Program-made: the position numbers and the translations under genes
Assembly (NCBI RefSeq): GCF_004919045.1
Contig: NZ_SWDW01000006.1
Location: forward strand, 62,001-126,000
Length of the DNA stretch: 64,000 bases
DNA from: Sinomonas albida
GTDB lineage: Bacteria > Actinomycetota > Actinomycetes > Actinomycetales > Micrococcaceae
Direction of reading: 5' to 3'
In this document: piece by piece, positions 40,144-49,096 of the stretch
How the letters are laid out: the number at the start of each line of letters is the position of its first letter
Position numbering within the stretch: the stretch's first letter is position 1
The notes under the pieces: generated by a model
What the model was told of the DNA's origin: nothing
The model's input: the letters and a program-made list of their open reading frames with translations, nothing else
Database searches by the model: none

Positions 40144-40175
40144 CGGATGCCCCGGCCTGAGCGCCGGGGCATCCG
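40144..40175 (+). terminator. Hairpin after AhpD-like gene
   Basis: Thirteen-base perfect arms CGGATGCCCCGGC / GCCGGGGCATCCG with a six-base loop, 20 bases after the stop codon. It isolates the gene from lgt. Confidence 0.8.
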
Positions 40176-40362
40176 TGCGTCCGGGGCCAGCGGGCGCAGG
40201 GTGCCGTCAGCGACGATAGGCCTCGATCGCAGCGGCAATCGCGATATCCTCATCGAGGCCGCGTCCGCGTACCCGACCTTCCGACCGCGCCTCGAGAGGC
40301 CCTGCGAAAGCTCACATGAACAACAAAGCCGCCCGCCCGTTCGCCCGACCGGAGACCGTCCT

Positions 40363-41370
40363 GTGAGTCCGATGTCCGTAGCCGCCTATCTGCCGTCGCC
40401 CACGGTCAACGCGATCAAGCTGGGCCCCCTCTCGATCCACTTCTACGCGCTCTGCATCCTCGCAGGCATCGTGTTCGCGTGGTGGCTCACCGAGCGGAGG
40501 TGGGTCAGCCGAGGCGGCAAGTCGGGCCAGGCGCTCGACATCTCGCTCTGGGCGGTGCCGTTCGGGATCGTCGGAGGCCGCATCTACCACGTCATCACGG
40601 ACCCGGAGCTGTACTTCCTTCCCGGCAAGAATCCATGGAACGCGTTCGCCATCTGGGACGGCGGCCTCGGGATCTGGGGCGCGATCGCGCTGGGCGGCCT
40701 CGGCGCCTGGATCGGCTGCCGGCGCGCCAAGGTGTCCCTCCCCGCGTTCGCCGACGCGCTCGCCCCGGGTCTCCTGTTCGCGCAGGCCCTCGGCCGGCTC
40801 GGCAACTGGTTCAACAACGAGCTGTACGGCGATCCGACCACGCTCCCGTGGGGCCTCGAGATCCACCAGATGGACCCCAGCACCGGGTCTGCGGCGCTCA
40901 GCCCCGACGGGACGCCGGTCGTCCTGGGCTATTTCCAGCCGACCTTCCTCTATGAGGCCCTTTGGAGCACGATCGGCGGCATCGTGATCCTTGTGCTCGC
41001 GCGGCGCTTCCGGCTCCCGCGAGGAGCGGAGTTCTCGCTCTACGTCATGATCTACACGGCTGGCCGTTTCGTGGTGGAGCTCATGCGCTCGGACTACGCG
41101 AACCTCATTCTCGGGCTCCGCGTCAACACGTGGGTGGCGGGGCTCGTCTTCCTGGGCGGCGCCGTGGCCTTCGTCCTCGTCATGCTGCGCGCCCGCCGAA
41201 GTCCTGCTGCGGCAGGCGCCGACACCGAGGCGACTGAGTCCTCCCGGACAGCGGACGACGACGACGACTCGCCCCGAGCGTCCCGGACGGCGGACGACGG
41301 CGACGGCTCGCCCCGAGCGTCCGAGTCGCCTGCGCAGCCGAACTCCGACGCCTCGCCTTCCGAGGGCTAG
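40363..41370 (+). CDS. lgt: Prolipoprotein diacylglyceryl transferase
   Basis: Membrane enzyme that transfers diacylglycerol to the lipobox cysteine of prolipoproteins. The 335 residues include about seven membrane helices, the H-phi-phi-Y-region GPLSIHFYALCILAGIVFAW, GGRIYHVITD and the Lgt signature ALGRLGNWFNNELYG. The last 65 residues form a hydrophilic acidic tail with two copies of a SRTADDxDxSPRAS-like repeat. The GTG at 40363 is preceded by GGAGA seven bases upstream; ATG 40372 is an alternative. The 185 bases before it hold no gene that I can support. Confidence 0.94.
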   Translation: MSPMSVAAYLPSPTVNAIKLGPLSIHFYALCILAGIVFAWWLTERRWVSRGGKSGQALDISLWAVPFGIVGGRIYHVITDPELYFLPGKNPWNAFAIWDGGLGIWGAIALGGLGAWIGCRRAKVSLPAFADALAPGLLFAQALGRLGNWFNNELYGDPTTLPWGLEIHQMDPSTGSAALSPDGTPVVLGYFQPTFLYEALWSTIGGIVILVLARRFRLPRGAEFSLYVMIYTAGRFVVELMRSDYANLILGLRVNTWVAGLVFLGGAVAFVLVMLRARRSPAAAGADTEATESSRTADDDDDSPRASRTADDGDGSPRASESPAQPNSDASPSEG

Positions 41371-41380
41371 GCGAAGGGTC

Positions 41381-42658
41381 TTGGCAAGCGGCGAGAGGCT
41401 TTCACGGCGGCTCGGGCTGACCGACGCGGTCGTGATCGGCCTCGGCTCGATGATCGGGGCCGGCGTGTTCGCCGTGTTCGGTCCAGCCGCCCGCGCCGCA
41501 GGCCCATGGCTGCTCGCGGGCCTCGCCATCGCCGCGCTCGTGGCCTACTGCAATGCCGTAGCCTCGGCGCAGCTCGCCGCAGCCTACCCGACCTCGGGTG
41601 GAACGTACGTCTACGGGCGTGAGCGCCTCGGCCCGTGGTGGGGCTTCACGGCGGGGTGGGGCTTCGTGATTGGGAAGACGGCCTCCTGCGCGGCCATGGC
41701 CCTCACGTTCGCCACCTACGCCGTCCCGGGTCCGGAGTGGCTCCGGCGCGTCATCGCCGTCCTCGGCGTCCTCGGTCTGGCGGGTCTCAACTACCGCGGC
41801 GTCACGAAGACCGCCGCCCTCACCCGAATCCTCGTGTCCATCACGCTCGCGTGCCTCGCCGTCCTCGTGGTGGGGATCTGGCTGAGCCCGCACACGAGCC
41901 TCGCGAACATCGCGGCGACAGGTCCGGCCGGTTCGGGAAGCGTCTATGGCGTGCTCCAGGCGGCCGGACTCCTTTTCTTCGCCTTCGCGGGCTACGCGCG
42001 CATCGCCACGATGGGCGAGGAGGTCCGCGATCCGCGCACGACGATCCCCCGGGCGATCCCGCTCGCGCTGGGCATCGCCGTCGTCGTCTATGCGCTGGTC
42101 GGGGTGGCCGCCCTCGCGGCCGTCGGGTCCGCCGGCCTGGCCGGCTCGCCCGCGCCGCTCGCGGATGCCGTCCGAGCGGTCGGCGCGGCCGAACTGTCGC
42201 CTATTGTGCGCCTTGGCGGGGCCGTCGCGAGCCTCGGCGCCCTGCTCGCGCTGATCGCCGGCATCGGGCGCACGAGCCTCGCGATGGCCCGGGAGCGAGA
42301 CCTCCCGAGCTGGCTCGCGGCGGTCCACCCGACGCACAGGGTGCCTCATCACGCGGAGCTCGCGCTCGCCGTCGTCGTGAGCGTCCTCGTCTTGACCACC
42401 GACCTGCGCGGGGTGATTGGCTTCTCATCCTTCGGCGTCCTGGTCTACTACGCCGTGGCCAACGCGGCGGCGTTCACGCAGCCTGCGGCGGACCGGCGGT
42501 GGCCTCGCGCGCTCAACGTCGTAGGGGCGGCGGCGTGCCTTGTGCTCGTGGCGAGCCTCCCCGCGGGATCTGTGGTGGCCGGGCTCGTGATGTTCGCCGT
42601 AGGCCTGCTAGGCCGCACCGCGGTGCTGCGCGCCCGTCGCGCCCGCGGCGGCGCGTAG
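41381..42658 (+). CDS. APC family amino-acid permease
   Basis: A polytopic membrane protein of 425 residues with about 12 hydrophobic segments. The N-terminal RRLGLTDAVVIGLGSMIGAG is the classical first helix of amino acid-polyamine-organocation transporters, and PTSGGTYVYGRERLGPWWGF and FFAFAGYARIATMGEEVRDP are also family hallmarks. The substrate cannot be assigned. The start is the TTG at 41381, ten bases after lgt; GAAGGG precedes it closely. Confidence 0.88.
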   Translation: MASGERLSRRLGLTDAVVIGLGSMIGAGVFAVFGPAARAAGPWLLAGLAIAALVAYCNAVASAQLAAAYPTSGGTYVYGRERLGPWWGFTAGWGFVIGKTASCAAMALTFATYAVPGPEWLRRVIAVLGVLGLAGLNYRGVTKTAALTRILVSITLACLAVLVVGIWLSPHTSLANIAATGPAGSGSVYGVLQAAGLLFFAFAGYARIATMGEEVRDPRTTIPRAIPLALGIAVVVYALVGVAALAAVGSAGLAGSPAPLADAVRAVGAAELSPIVRLGGAVASLGALLALIAGIGRTSLAMARERDLPSWLAAVHPTHRVPHHAELALAVVVSVLVLTTDLRGVIGFSSFGVLVYYAVANAAAFTQPAADRRWPRALNVVGAAACLVLVASLPAGSVVAGLVMFAVGLLGRTAVLRARRARGGA

Positions 42659-42741
42659 GCTGGGATACCGATCCGGAATACCCGAGCGGTCGCCGCGGTT
42701 TCCGAAAAAAGAGACCCACACACTCCCGAAGGAGCACGCTG

Positions 42742-43002
42742 ATGCACGAGTTCACCCCCGCCGACGGCACCATCACGATGTTCTCCACGAGCTGGTGCGG
42801 CTACTGCAACCGGCTCAAGAAGCAGCTGGACGCCAAGGGCATCGGCTACACCGAGGTGAACATCGAGGAAGTCGCCGGAACGGCCGAGCTCGTGGAGCAG
42901 ATTAACGGCGGCAACCGCACGGTCCCGACCGTCATCTTCCCGGACGGCACCGCCGCGACCAACCCCTCGGCGGCCCAGGTCAAGGAGAAGCTCGGCGTCT
43001 GA
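42742..43002 (+). CDS. Mycoredoxin (glutaredoxin-like protein)
   Basis: An 86-residue thioredoxin-fold protein with the active site WCGYC (Cys19, Cys22) and the cis-proline loop RTVPTVIFPDG followed by a C-terminal NPSA. This combination, with a WCxYC-type site and an acidic helix, resembles the mycothiol-dependent mycoredoxin-1 of Actinobacteria. It would reduce mixed disulfides with mycothiol. A good ribosome site AAGGAG is about nine bases before the ATG. Confidence 0.88.
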   Translation: MHEFTPADGTITMFSTSWCGYCNRLKKQLDAKGIGYTEVNIEEVAGTAELVEQINGGNRTVPTVIFPDGTAATNPSAAQVKEKLGV

Positions 43003-43044
43003 CCGCGCGCTAGCGCTGCCCGGGCCGGCCCCTTTGAAAGGATG

Positions 43045-43115
43045 CGGCGGCTCCCGCCGGGGCACGCCGCGTCCGGCGCGGATCCGTCGGCACTAGGAGA
43101 CAGCGGGAGCCGCCG
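43045..43115. terminator. Possible long-loop hairpin between mycoredoxin and YdeP genes
   Basis: Thirteen-base arms CGGCGGCTCCCGC (43045-43057) and GCGGGAGCCGCCG (43103-43115) flank a 45-base loop; the right arm lies in the last codons of the convergent oxidoreductase gene. It may terminate the mycoredoxin transcript, but the loop is long. Confidence 0.35.
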
Positions 43116-45396
43116 GCTCGAGGCGTACGACGACGGACTTGGACGCGGGCGTGTTGCTCACCTCTGCGGTCGACTCGAGCGGGACGAGCACGTTGGCCTC
43201 GGGGAAGTACGTCGCGACGCAGCCCCTCGCCGTCGGGTACGAGACGATCCGCAGCCCGCGCAGGGCGCGGTCCACGCCGTCGTCCGCCTCGCTGTGGACA
43301 TCCACGTGCTCGCCGTCCACGAGCCCGAGGTCGGCGAGGTCCTCGGGATTCACGAACAGCACGTGCCGACCCTTGTGGATGCCGCGATAACGGTCGTTGA
43401 GGCCGTACATCGTGGTGTTGAACTGGTCATGGGACCGGACGGACTGGAGCAGCAGCCGCCCCTCCGGGACCCGGATCGTCTCGAGCTCGTTGACCGTGAG
43501 GACCGCCTTCCCGGTGGCGGTCGGGAAACGGCGCTCGTCCCGCGGCGGGTGCGCGAGCATGAAGCCCCCCGGCTGACGGATGCGGACGTTGTAGTCCTCG
43601 CAGCCAGCGCACACATGCCCGATGTGCTCGCGCACGGTGTCGTAGTCGCGCTCGAAGCCGGCCCAGTCGACCGCGTGGTCCGGGCCGAGGACCGCCCTCG
43701 CGAGCCTGCTCACGATCGCGACCTCGGACAGGGCGTCCCGGGAGACGGGCTCGACCCGACCCGCCGAGGGATGCACCGCGCACACGGTGTCTTCGACACT
43801 CACGAACTGCGGGCCGGACGCCTGGAGATCGATCTCGGTGCGGCCGAGCGTCGGGAGGATGAGCGCCTCCTCCCCCACGAACGCGTGCGAACGGTTGAGC
43901 TTCGTCGAGATGCTCACGCTGAGGCGGGCACCGCACAGCGCCGCCTCGGCGACGGCTGTGTCCGAGATGGCCGAAACCAGGTTCCCGCCGAGCGCAACGA
44001 ACGCCCTGACCTTGCCGTCACGCAGCGCCTGGATGCTCTGCACCGCGTCGAGCCCTGGGTGGCGCGGCGGATCGAAGCCGAACTCGCGGTGGAGCGCGTC
44101 GAGGAACGCGGGGGGCATCTTCTCCCAGATGCCCATGGTCCGGTCGCCCTGCACGTTGCTGTGGCCGCGGATCGGCGAGGGCCCGGCGCCCGGCTTGCCG
44201 ATGTTGCCGCGCAGGAGCAAGAGGTTGATGATCTCCCTGATGGTCGCCACAGCCTTCTTGTGCTGCGTGAGACCCATGGCCCACGTGATGATGACCCGGT
44301 CGGCCGCGAGGTAGCGCGCCGCAAGCTCGTCGATCTCGGCATCGGCGAGGCCGGTCGCCGCGCGGACCTCGTCGTCGTCGACCTGCGCAAGGTGCGCGGT
44401 GAGGGCCTCGAGACCCTCGCAGTGCTCCTCGAGGAAGGCGTGGTCCAGGACCGTGCCGGGGGCTGCGGCCTCAGCCGCGAGGACGCGCTTCGAAAGCGCC
44501 TGGAGCAAGGCCATGTCTCCCGCGAGGCGGATCTGCAGGAATTGGTCGGCCAGGTCGGTGCCGTGCCCGATCAGCCCGCGAGGGCGCTGCGGGTTCTTGA
44601 AGTTGATGAGCCCGGCCTCGGGCAGCGGATTGACGGCCACGATCTGGGCGCCGGCCAGCTTGGCCTCCTCGAGCGCGGTGAGCATGCGGGGATGGCACGT
44701 GCCCGGGTTCTGGCCCATGATGATGATCAGATCGGCCTTCGCGAAGTCGGTATACGTCACGGCGCTCTTCCCCACGCCGATCGTCTGGGCCATCGCGGCT
44801 CCCGTGGACTCATGGCACATGTTCGAGCAGTCGGGCAGGTTGTTCGTCCCGAACGCCCGGACGAAGAGCTGGTACGCGAACGCTGCCTCGTTGCTCGTGC
44901 GCCCGCTCGTGTAGAACGTGGCCTGGTCCGGCGAGTCGAGGGCGTTGAGCTCACGGGCGATAATCCCGAAGGCGTCGTCCCACGTCACGGGGTGGTAGTG
45001 ATCAGTGCCGGCTGGCTTGTAGACCGGCTCGACGAGTCTCCCCTGCTGCCCCAGCCAGTACTCGGTGCGCTCGCGGAGCTCGCTGACCGGATGCGCCGCC
45101 CAGAAGTCGCTGTCGATCCGGAGCGGCTCCGCCTCCCAGGTGACTGCCTTCGCTCCGTTCTCGCAGAACTCGGCGACCTTGCGGTCCGGCGGGTCCGGCC
45201 ACGCGCAGCTCATGCAGTCGAACCCGTCCTTCTGGTTGAGGTTCGCGAGCGTCGCGGCCGCGCGGCCCGGTCCCATGCGGCTGAGCGCGAGCGGGATCGT
45301 CTCGGTCAGACTTGGAAGCCCAGCCGCACTGCGTCGCGGCGGCCCGACTTCCAGCTCGGCGTCGGTGACGTCGTCGTGAATCGGCTTCCTGGCCAT
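43093..45396 (-). CDS. FdhF/YdeP family molybdopterin oxidoreductase
   Basis: A 767-residue member of the molybdopterin superfamily very close in motif order to E. coli YdeP: GFDCMSCAWPDP (Cys61 and Cys64), FYTSGRTSNEAAFAYQLF, PDCSNMCHESTGAAMAQTIG (Cys194 as probable Mo ligand where formate dehydrogenase H has selenocysteine), GHNPGT-like GQNPGTCHPRMLT, LLRGNIGKPGAGPSPIRGHS and SVRSHDQFNTTMYGLNDRYR. The physiological substrate of this family is unknown and YdeP is linked to acid resistance. The ATG at 45396 has GGGAGAGG about 12 bases upstream; a GTG at 45408 is too close to that site. No fdhD or cofactor gene is adjacent. Confidence 0.9.
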   Translation of the reverse strand: MARKPIHDDVTDAELEVGPPRRSAAGLPSLTETIPLALSRMGPGRAAATLANLNQKDGFDCMSCAWPDPPDRKVAEFCENGAKAVTWEAEPLRIDSDFWAAHPVSELRERTEYWLGQQGRLVEPVYKPAGTDHYHPVTWDDAFGIIARELNALDSPDQATFYTSGRTSNEAAFAYQLFVRAFGTNNLPDCSNMCHESTGAAMAQTIGVGKSAVTYTDFAKADLIIIMGQNPGTCHPRMLTALEEAKLAGAQIVAVNPLPEAGLINFKNPQRPRGLIGHGTDLADQFLQIRLAGDMALLQALSKRVLAAEAAAPGTVLDHAFLEEHCEGLEALTAHLAQVDDDEVRAATGLADAEIDELAARYLAADRVIITWAMGLTQHKKAVATIREIINLLLLRGNIGKPGAGPSPIRGHSNVQGDRTMGIWEKMPPAFLDALHREFGFDPPRHPGLDAVQSIQALRDGKVRAFVALGGNLVSAISDTAVAEAALCGARLSVSISTKLNRSHAFVGEEALILPTLGRTEIDLQASGPQFVSVEDTVCAVHPSAGRVEPVSRDALSEVAIVSRLARAVLGPDHAVDWAGFERDYDTVREHIGHVCAGCEDYNVRIRQPGGFMLAHPPRDERRFPTATGKAVLTVNELETIRVPEGRLLLQSVRSHDQFNTTMYGLNDRYRGIHKGRHVLFVNPEDLADLGLVDGEHVDVHSEADDGVDRALRGLRIVSYPTARGCVATYFPEANVLVPLESTAEVSNTPASKSVVVRLEPAAPAVS

Positions 45397-45526
45397 GCCA
45401 GAGGACACCTCTCCCGAGACCCCGGGGCGGGCCCCGTACCCCTCCGGTCTAGCACCCGAGGCAGAGCGAGGGCAATGACTTCGGGGGCTCCGGGCTGGGG
45501 GACGGCAGCGACGACGACGGGGCGAC

Positions 45527-46168
45527 TTATCGCCGGAACGTCACGTGCACGACGCCGCTCTCGGCCGTCTCCGTGGTGACCTCGTAGCCCGACTCGAAGC
45601 CGCGCAGGTCGTCCCAGATCCGGATGCCGCGCCCCAGCAGGATCGGCGCGATGGCGACATGGAACTGGTCGACGAGCCCGGCTTTGAGGAAGTCGCGAGC
45701 CACGGTGGCTCCCCCGCCGATCCGGACGTCCTTGCCGTCGGCAACGGCAAGGGCGCGATCGAGCGCCTCCTGCGGGGTGGCCGACAGGAAGTGGAACGTT
45801 GTGCCGCCGGCCATCTCGATCGAAGGCCGCGGAGCGTGCGTGAGGACGAACACCGGCACGCGGAAAGGAGGCTCGTCGCCCCACCAGCCCTGCCAGTCTG
45901 GATCGTCCGGGAAGTTGTGCAGGCCGAACATCCCCGCACCCATGATCTCCGCGCCCACCTCCGCGAAGTACGCCTCTCCGTACTTGTCGTCGACTCCGGT
46001 GGTGCCCTCCCCCGAGGGGTCGTGCAGCACCCGTTCACGGAAGGTACGGGTGGCCACGTAGGCGGCAACCAGCCGCGACCAGTCTTCCCCCATCGGGTTC
46101 TCCGCCGTCTGATCCGTCGTCGTCGCGAATCCGTCGAGCGAGATATTGAGGTCCACGCGTACGGCCAT
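45527..46168 (-). CDS. Dihydrofolate reductase family protein (RibD C-terminal domain)
   Basis: A 213-residue protein with the RibD/DHFR-like reductase fold: VDLNISLDGFATT at the start, GAEIMGAGMFGLH, VPVFVLTHAPRPS, the nucleotide-binding IGGGATVARDFLKAGLVDQF and APILLGRGIRIWDDL. This family is widespread in soil Actinobacteria and generally uncharacterised; NADPH binding is likely, but a riboflavin role is not supported because no rib genes are near. The ATG at 46168 has GGAG six bases upstream. Confidence 0.88.
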   Translation of the reverse strand: MAVRVDLNISLDGFATTTDQTAENPMGEDWSRLVAAYVATRTFRERVLHDPSGEGTTGVDDKYGEAYFAEVGAEIMGAGMFGLHNFPDDPDWQGWWGDEPPFRVPVFVLTHAPRPSIEMAGGTTFHFLSATPQEALDRALAVADGKDVRIGGGATVARDFLKAGLVDQFHVAIAPILLGRGIRIWDDLRGFESGYEVTTETAESGVVHVTFRR

Positions 46169-46290
46169 GAGAGGCTCCATCCCCAAGCGATTGCAGTCCG
46201 CACTCACCCTAGTTGAGGCATAGGCGCTGTCAAGAAACCGCCGCCGCCCCACGCTCGGGCGCGGATCCGGGACGCCGTCTACGACGCCGT

Positions 46291-47046
46291 CTACGCGGTC
46301 GGCACGCGGCGCGGGGAGGCCAGCGCCCCGCGGTCCCGGTACATCGCGAGCAGCGCCGCCTCGACGTCGTCGACCGTGAGGCCTGGCACGAGCTCGTCGG
46401 CCGCACCGGCCGTCGACGGTTCGAACGGAAGCCCCAGCGCCCGGTACACGTCGGTCAGGACGGCGCGAACCGGCTCGGCGTCGCTCACCACGAAGACGGA
46501 TGAGAACAGCCAGGCCCCGGCGACCACGCGCTGGGCCGTCCCGACGAGCTTGACTGGCGCTGCCGCCGTCGAGCGCGCCCCCGGAACGCCATGAACGCTG
46601 TATTCGCCCGGGCAGTACTCCCCCGGGATTTCGCCGACGCGCGCATCGAGCCCGAGCGTGCGCAGCGCCCCCGCGTAGAGCCCGCCGAAGACCTCGAACC
46701 GTCCCTTGTGGCCCACCATCGCCTCCGCGGCCGGCTCGATGTGGTCCACGATGAGCGTGCCCTCGTGGTACGCCGCGGCGCGCCCGCCAGCCTTGCGCAC
46801 CACGGGCGCGAAGCCCCGCGCGAGCGCCGCGGAGCGCGCCTCCTCGAAACCGGGGAGCCGCGTGTCGCGCTGGCCGAAAGCCATGGTCGGCCGGGGTCGG
46901 TACAGTCGCAGGGTGGGCCCCCGCAGCCCTCGTTTGACCTCGTCGAGCAGGAGCGCGGCGCGGTCGAGCTGGGCCTCGGGGTCCCTCGCATCGAGGTCCT
47001 CGATCAGCGCGAGCGGTGCCGCTCCGCCGTCGTTCCATTCAGCCAT
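46291..47046 (-). CDS. Lipoate--protein ligase family protein
   Basis: The 251 residues show the biotin/lipoate protein ligase A/B fold: RPRPTMAFGQRDTRLPGF, the lipoyl-binding motif RKAGGRAAAYHEGTLIVD and EYSVHG followed by the conserved lysine in VKLVGTAQRVV. The GG-x-A-x-Y/x-H motif and lysine correspond to those of lipoate ligases and lipoyl/octanoyl transferases. Whether it uses free lipoate or transfers octanoyl groups is not visible. It starts ten bases after the thioesterase-like gene. Confidence 0.85.
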   Translation of the reverse strand: MAEWNDGGAAPLALIEDLDARDPEAQLDRAALLLDEVKRGLRGPTLRLYRPRPTMAFGQRDTRLPGFEEARSAALARGFAPVVRKAGGRAAAYHEGTLIVDHIEPAAEAMVGHKGRFEVFGGLYAGALRTLGLDARVGEIPGEYCPGEYSVHGVPGARSTAAAPVKLVGTAQRVVAGAWLFSSVFVVSDAEPVRAVLTDVYRALGLPFEPSTAGAADELVPGLTVDDVEAALLAMYRDRGALASPRRVPTA

Positions 47047-47056
47047 TGACCCCGCC

Positions 47057-47875
47057 TCAGGTCCGCCGCAGCGTGAGGATCTGCTCGGCCCGGCCGAACG
47101 GGCCGTCGAGGTCGTGCAGGACGGACGAGGTCAGTCCGATCCCGTCGGCGCCGAACGTCACGGCGTTGTCGATGCCGAGCCACTCCCCCGCGGGCTGCCG
47201 GTACAGGTGAATCTGCAGATCCACGTTCGGGAACGCCCAGCTGCCCGGGCCGGGCGGCACGCGCGTTGCGATGCCGTTCGCGGTGTCGACGAGGCCCATG
47301 AGCCGGACCCAGTCGGCGCTCGGCTGCCCGTTGATGAGCGGGTACGGAGTGCGAATCCAGACGGTTCCGCTGCCGGAACGATGGTGGGTGGCCTGGTACA
47401 TCTCGAGCGAGCGGATATAGCCGCCCGGCCACTCCGTGGTGCCGTCCCAGCGCTCGCATTCCTCGATGGACGGGATCCGCGGGTCTTCGAACGCCGCGAC
47501 CTCCGATGTGTCGCTCTGCAGGAGCCGCCACGCCGTGGCGCGGATTGCGACGCGGCCTCGGGCCGAGAGCTCGGCCTGGATCAGCTCGATGGTGCGGCCC
47601 GGCCGCACCGTCGTCGTGGTGACCTCGCACTCTCCGCCATGGATCAGCCCGAGGATCTCGTAGCTGATGCGCGCAATCCGCAGCCCGTCGCGGGGCTCGT
47701 GCCGCTCGAGGGCGTGAGCCAGAAGCCCGGATGCGGGGGCCATGTGCTGCTCGTGCGGGTTCCACGCGCCTTGGACGTGGATCGTGGACTGATAGCGGCC
47801 GCCGCCGAGGTCCTCATAGTAGAAGTCGCCCTGAGCGAGGCCGGTCTGGTCCGTCCACTGCTGCGTCTCCGTCAC
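47057..47875 (-). CDS. Acyl-CoA thioesterase-like double-hotdog protein
   Basis: A 272-residue protein with two hotdog-like halves. ISYEILGLIHGGECEVTTTTV and PGRTIELIQAELSARGRVAI in the first half match the TesB-type acyl-CoA thioesterase pattern, and the second half has WVRLMGLVDTANGIATRV and a final FGADGIGLTSSVLHDLDGPF. Substrate is unknown. The GTG at 47875 has AAGGA seven bases upstream and is preferred over an upstream GTG at 47920. It precedes the lipoate-ligase-like gene on the same strand. Confidence 0.8.
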   Translation of the reverse strand: MTETQQWTDQTGLAQGDFYYEDLGGGRYQSTIHVQGAWNPHEQHMAPASGLLAHALERHEPRDGLRIARISYEILGLIHGGECEVTTTTVRPGRTIELIQAELSARGRVAIRATAWRLLQSDTSEVAAFEDPRIPSIEECERWDGTTEWPGGYIRSLEMYQATHHRSGSGTVWIRTPYPLINGQPSADWVRLMGLVDTANGIATRVPPGPGSWAFPNVDLQIHLYRQPAGEWLGIDNAVTFGADGIGLTSSVLHDLDGPFGRAEQILTLRRT

Positions 47876-48006
47876 GCCATTCCTTTCGTCCGGCGCGGCA
47901 CCCTCGCCCGCCTCGTCCACCCTAGCGGTAACGCCGCGCCCGCCCGGACCCTTCCTGGCGGGCCCGGGGCGGGGGCCGCCCCGCAGTCCCTGGACAGGCC
48001 ATCGGG

Positions 48007-48933
48007 TCAGGACAGGCGATCGAGCCGCTCGCGCGCGAGGCGCACGGCCCGCTGCTCCTGCTCGGCCACGCGCGCGGCAAGCTTCCGGGTCCGCTCCGCG
48101 TAGCCGGCCTCGCGTTCGACGGCGGCCACCTCGCCTTCCAGCGCAGCCAGACGCTCCTTGAGCTCGGCAAGCTGCCCGGTCAGATCCCGCTGTCGAGCGG
48201 TCACCTCGGCGGCACTGGCTTCGGCGTCCGCGAGCTCGGCCTCGGCCGCGCTAGCGGTCTGCTCGGCCTCGGCGAGCTCCGCGCGCGCGTGCTCGCGGTC
48301 CCGCTCTCGCTCCTTCTCGCGCTCGGCCTCGGCCCGCCGTCGTGCCTCGGCGTCGCGCGAGGCGGCCCGCGCGCCGTCGGCCGTTGCCGTGCGCGCGAGC
48401 GCGTCTTGCTTCGCCGCCTCCGGAAGGCTCCCCGGCACTGCGACTGCATCGGTGAGGTCCACGGGGTCAATGCCGTTGCTCGCGAGGGCCCGGATCAGCT
48501 GCCCGCTCCGCACGGCGGCGGCCGCGTCCGGGTCGGCCATGGCCGCTCGGAGCGTCTGCTCGAGGTCCGTCGCTGCGGCCTCGCTCACGCTGCCCCCAAA
48601 GTCCCGAGCGAGCGCGCGCCCTTCGCGCACGACGGCGGTGACGAGCCGCTGCCGCTCTGGGCCGAGGCGGCGGATGGTGTCCGAATCGAGCAGTTCCTGC
48701 GCGGTGCGCAGTTCGGCGCCGAGATCGAGCACGCGGTCCACCTCGTCCGGGCGATGCCGGGCCAAGAGATTGGCGGCCCACGCCGCGGCGGACGGCTTGG
48801 GAAGGCGTCCGATCTGCTTCGCGACGAGCGACTCCCCCGCCGACCGCGCGGCCCGCGCCTTCTCGTTCCGCGCCGACGTGAACTCACCGGGCGGGAGGGC
48901 ATAGAGCTCGGTGGCGACGGCTGCCAAGTCCAT
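48007..48933 (-). CDS. Hypothetical coiled-coil protein
   Basis: A 308-residue soluble protein, conserved in appearance but of unknown function. Residues 1 to about 180 form helices with GEFTSARNEKARAARSAG and LPKPSAAAWAANLLARHRP, which I recognise as recurring in hypothetical proteins of Actinobacteria. Residues about 185-300 are a highly charged coiled coil (AEAEREKERERDREHARAEL, TARQRDLTGQLAELKERLAA). No catalytic motif is visible. It stands alone between the thioesterase-like gene and a 160-base spacer that holds nothing I can support. Confidence 0.75.
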   Translation of the reverse strand: MDLAAVATELYALPPGEFTSARNEKARAARSAGESLVAKQIGRLPKPSAAAWAANLLARHRPDEVDRVLDLGAELRTAQELLDSDTIRRLGPERQRLVTAVVREGRALARDFGGSVSEAAATDLEQTLRAAMADPDAAAAVRSGQLIRALASNGIDPVDLTDAVAVPGSLPEAAKQDALARTATADGARAASRDAEARRRAEAEREKERERDREHARAELAEAEQTASAAEAELADAEASAAEVTARQRDLTGQLAELKERLAALEGEVAAVEREAGYAERTRKLAARVAEQEQRAVRLARERLDRLS

Positions 48934-49096
48934 GCCTCACATCATAGGTTTGCGCCCGGACACCGGCGGGTGCGGCTGTGCGGCTGTACTGCCGCCGATT
49001 CCTCGGGGGCTATACGGCCGCTGCCCTCGACCGCATCACCGGGTGCAGTTTCACTCGAAGATGCGGCCGAGGGCAGCAGCTGCAGCGCGGCTCCCG

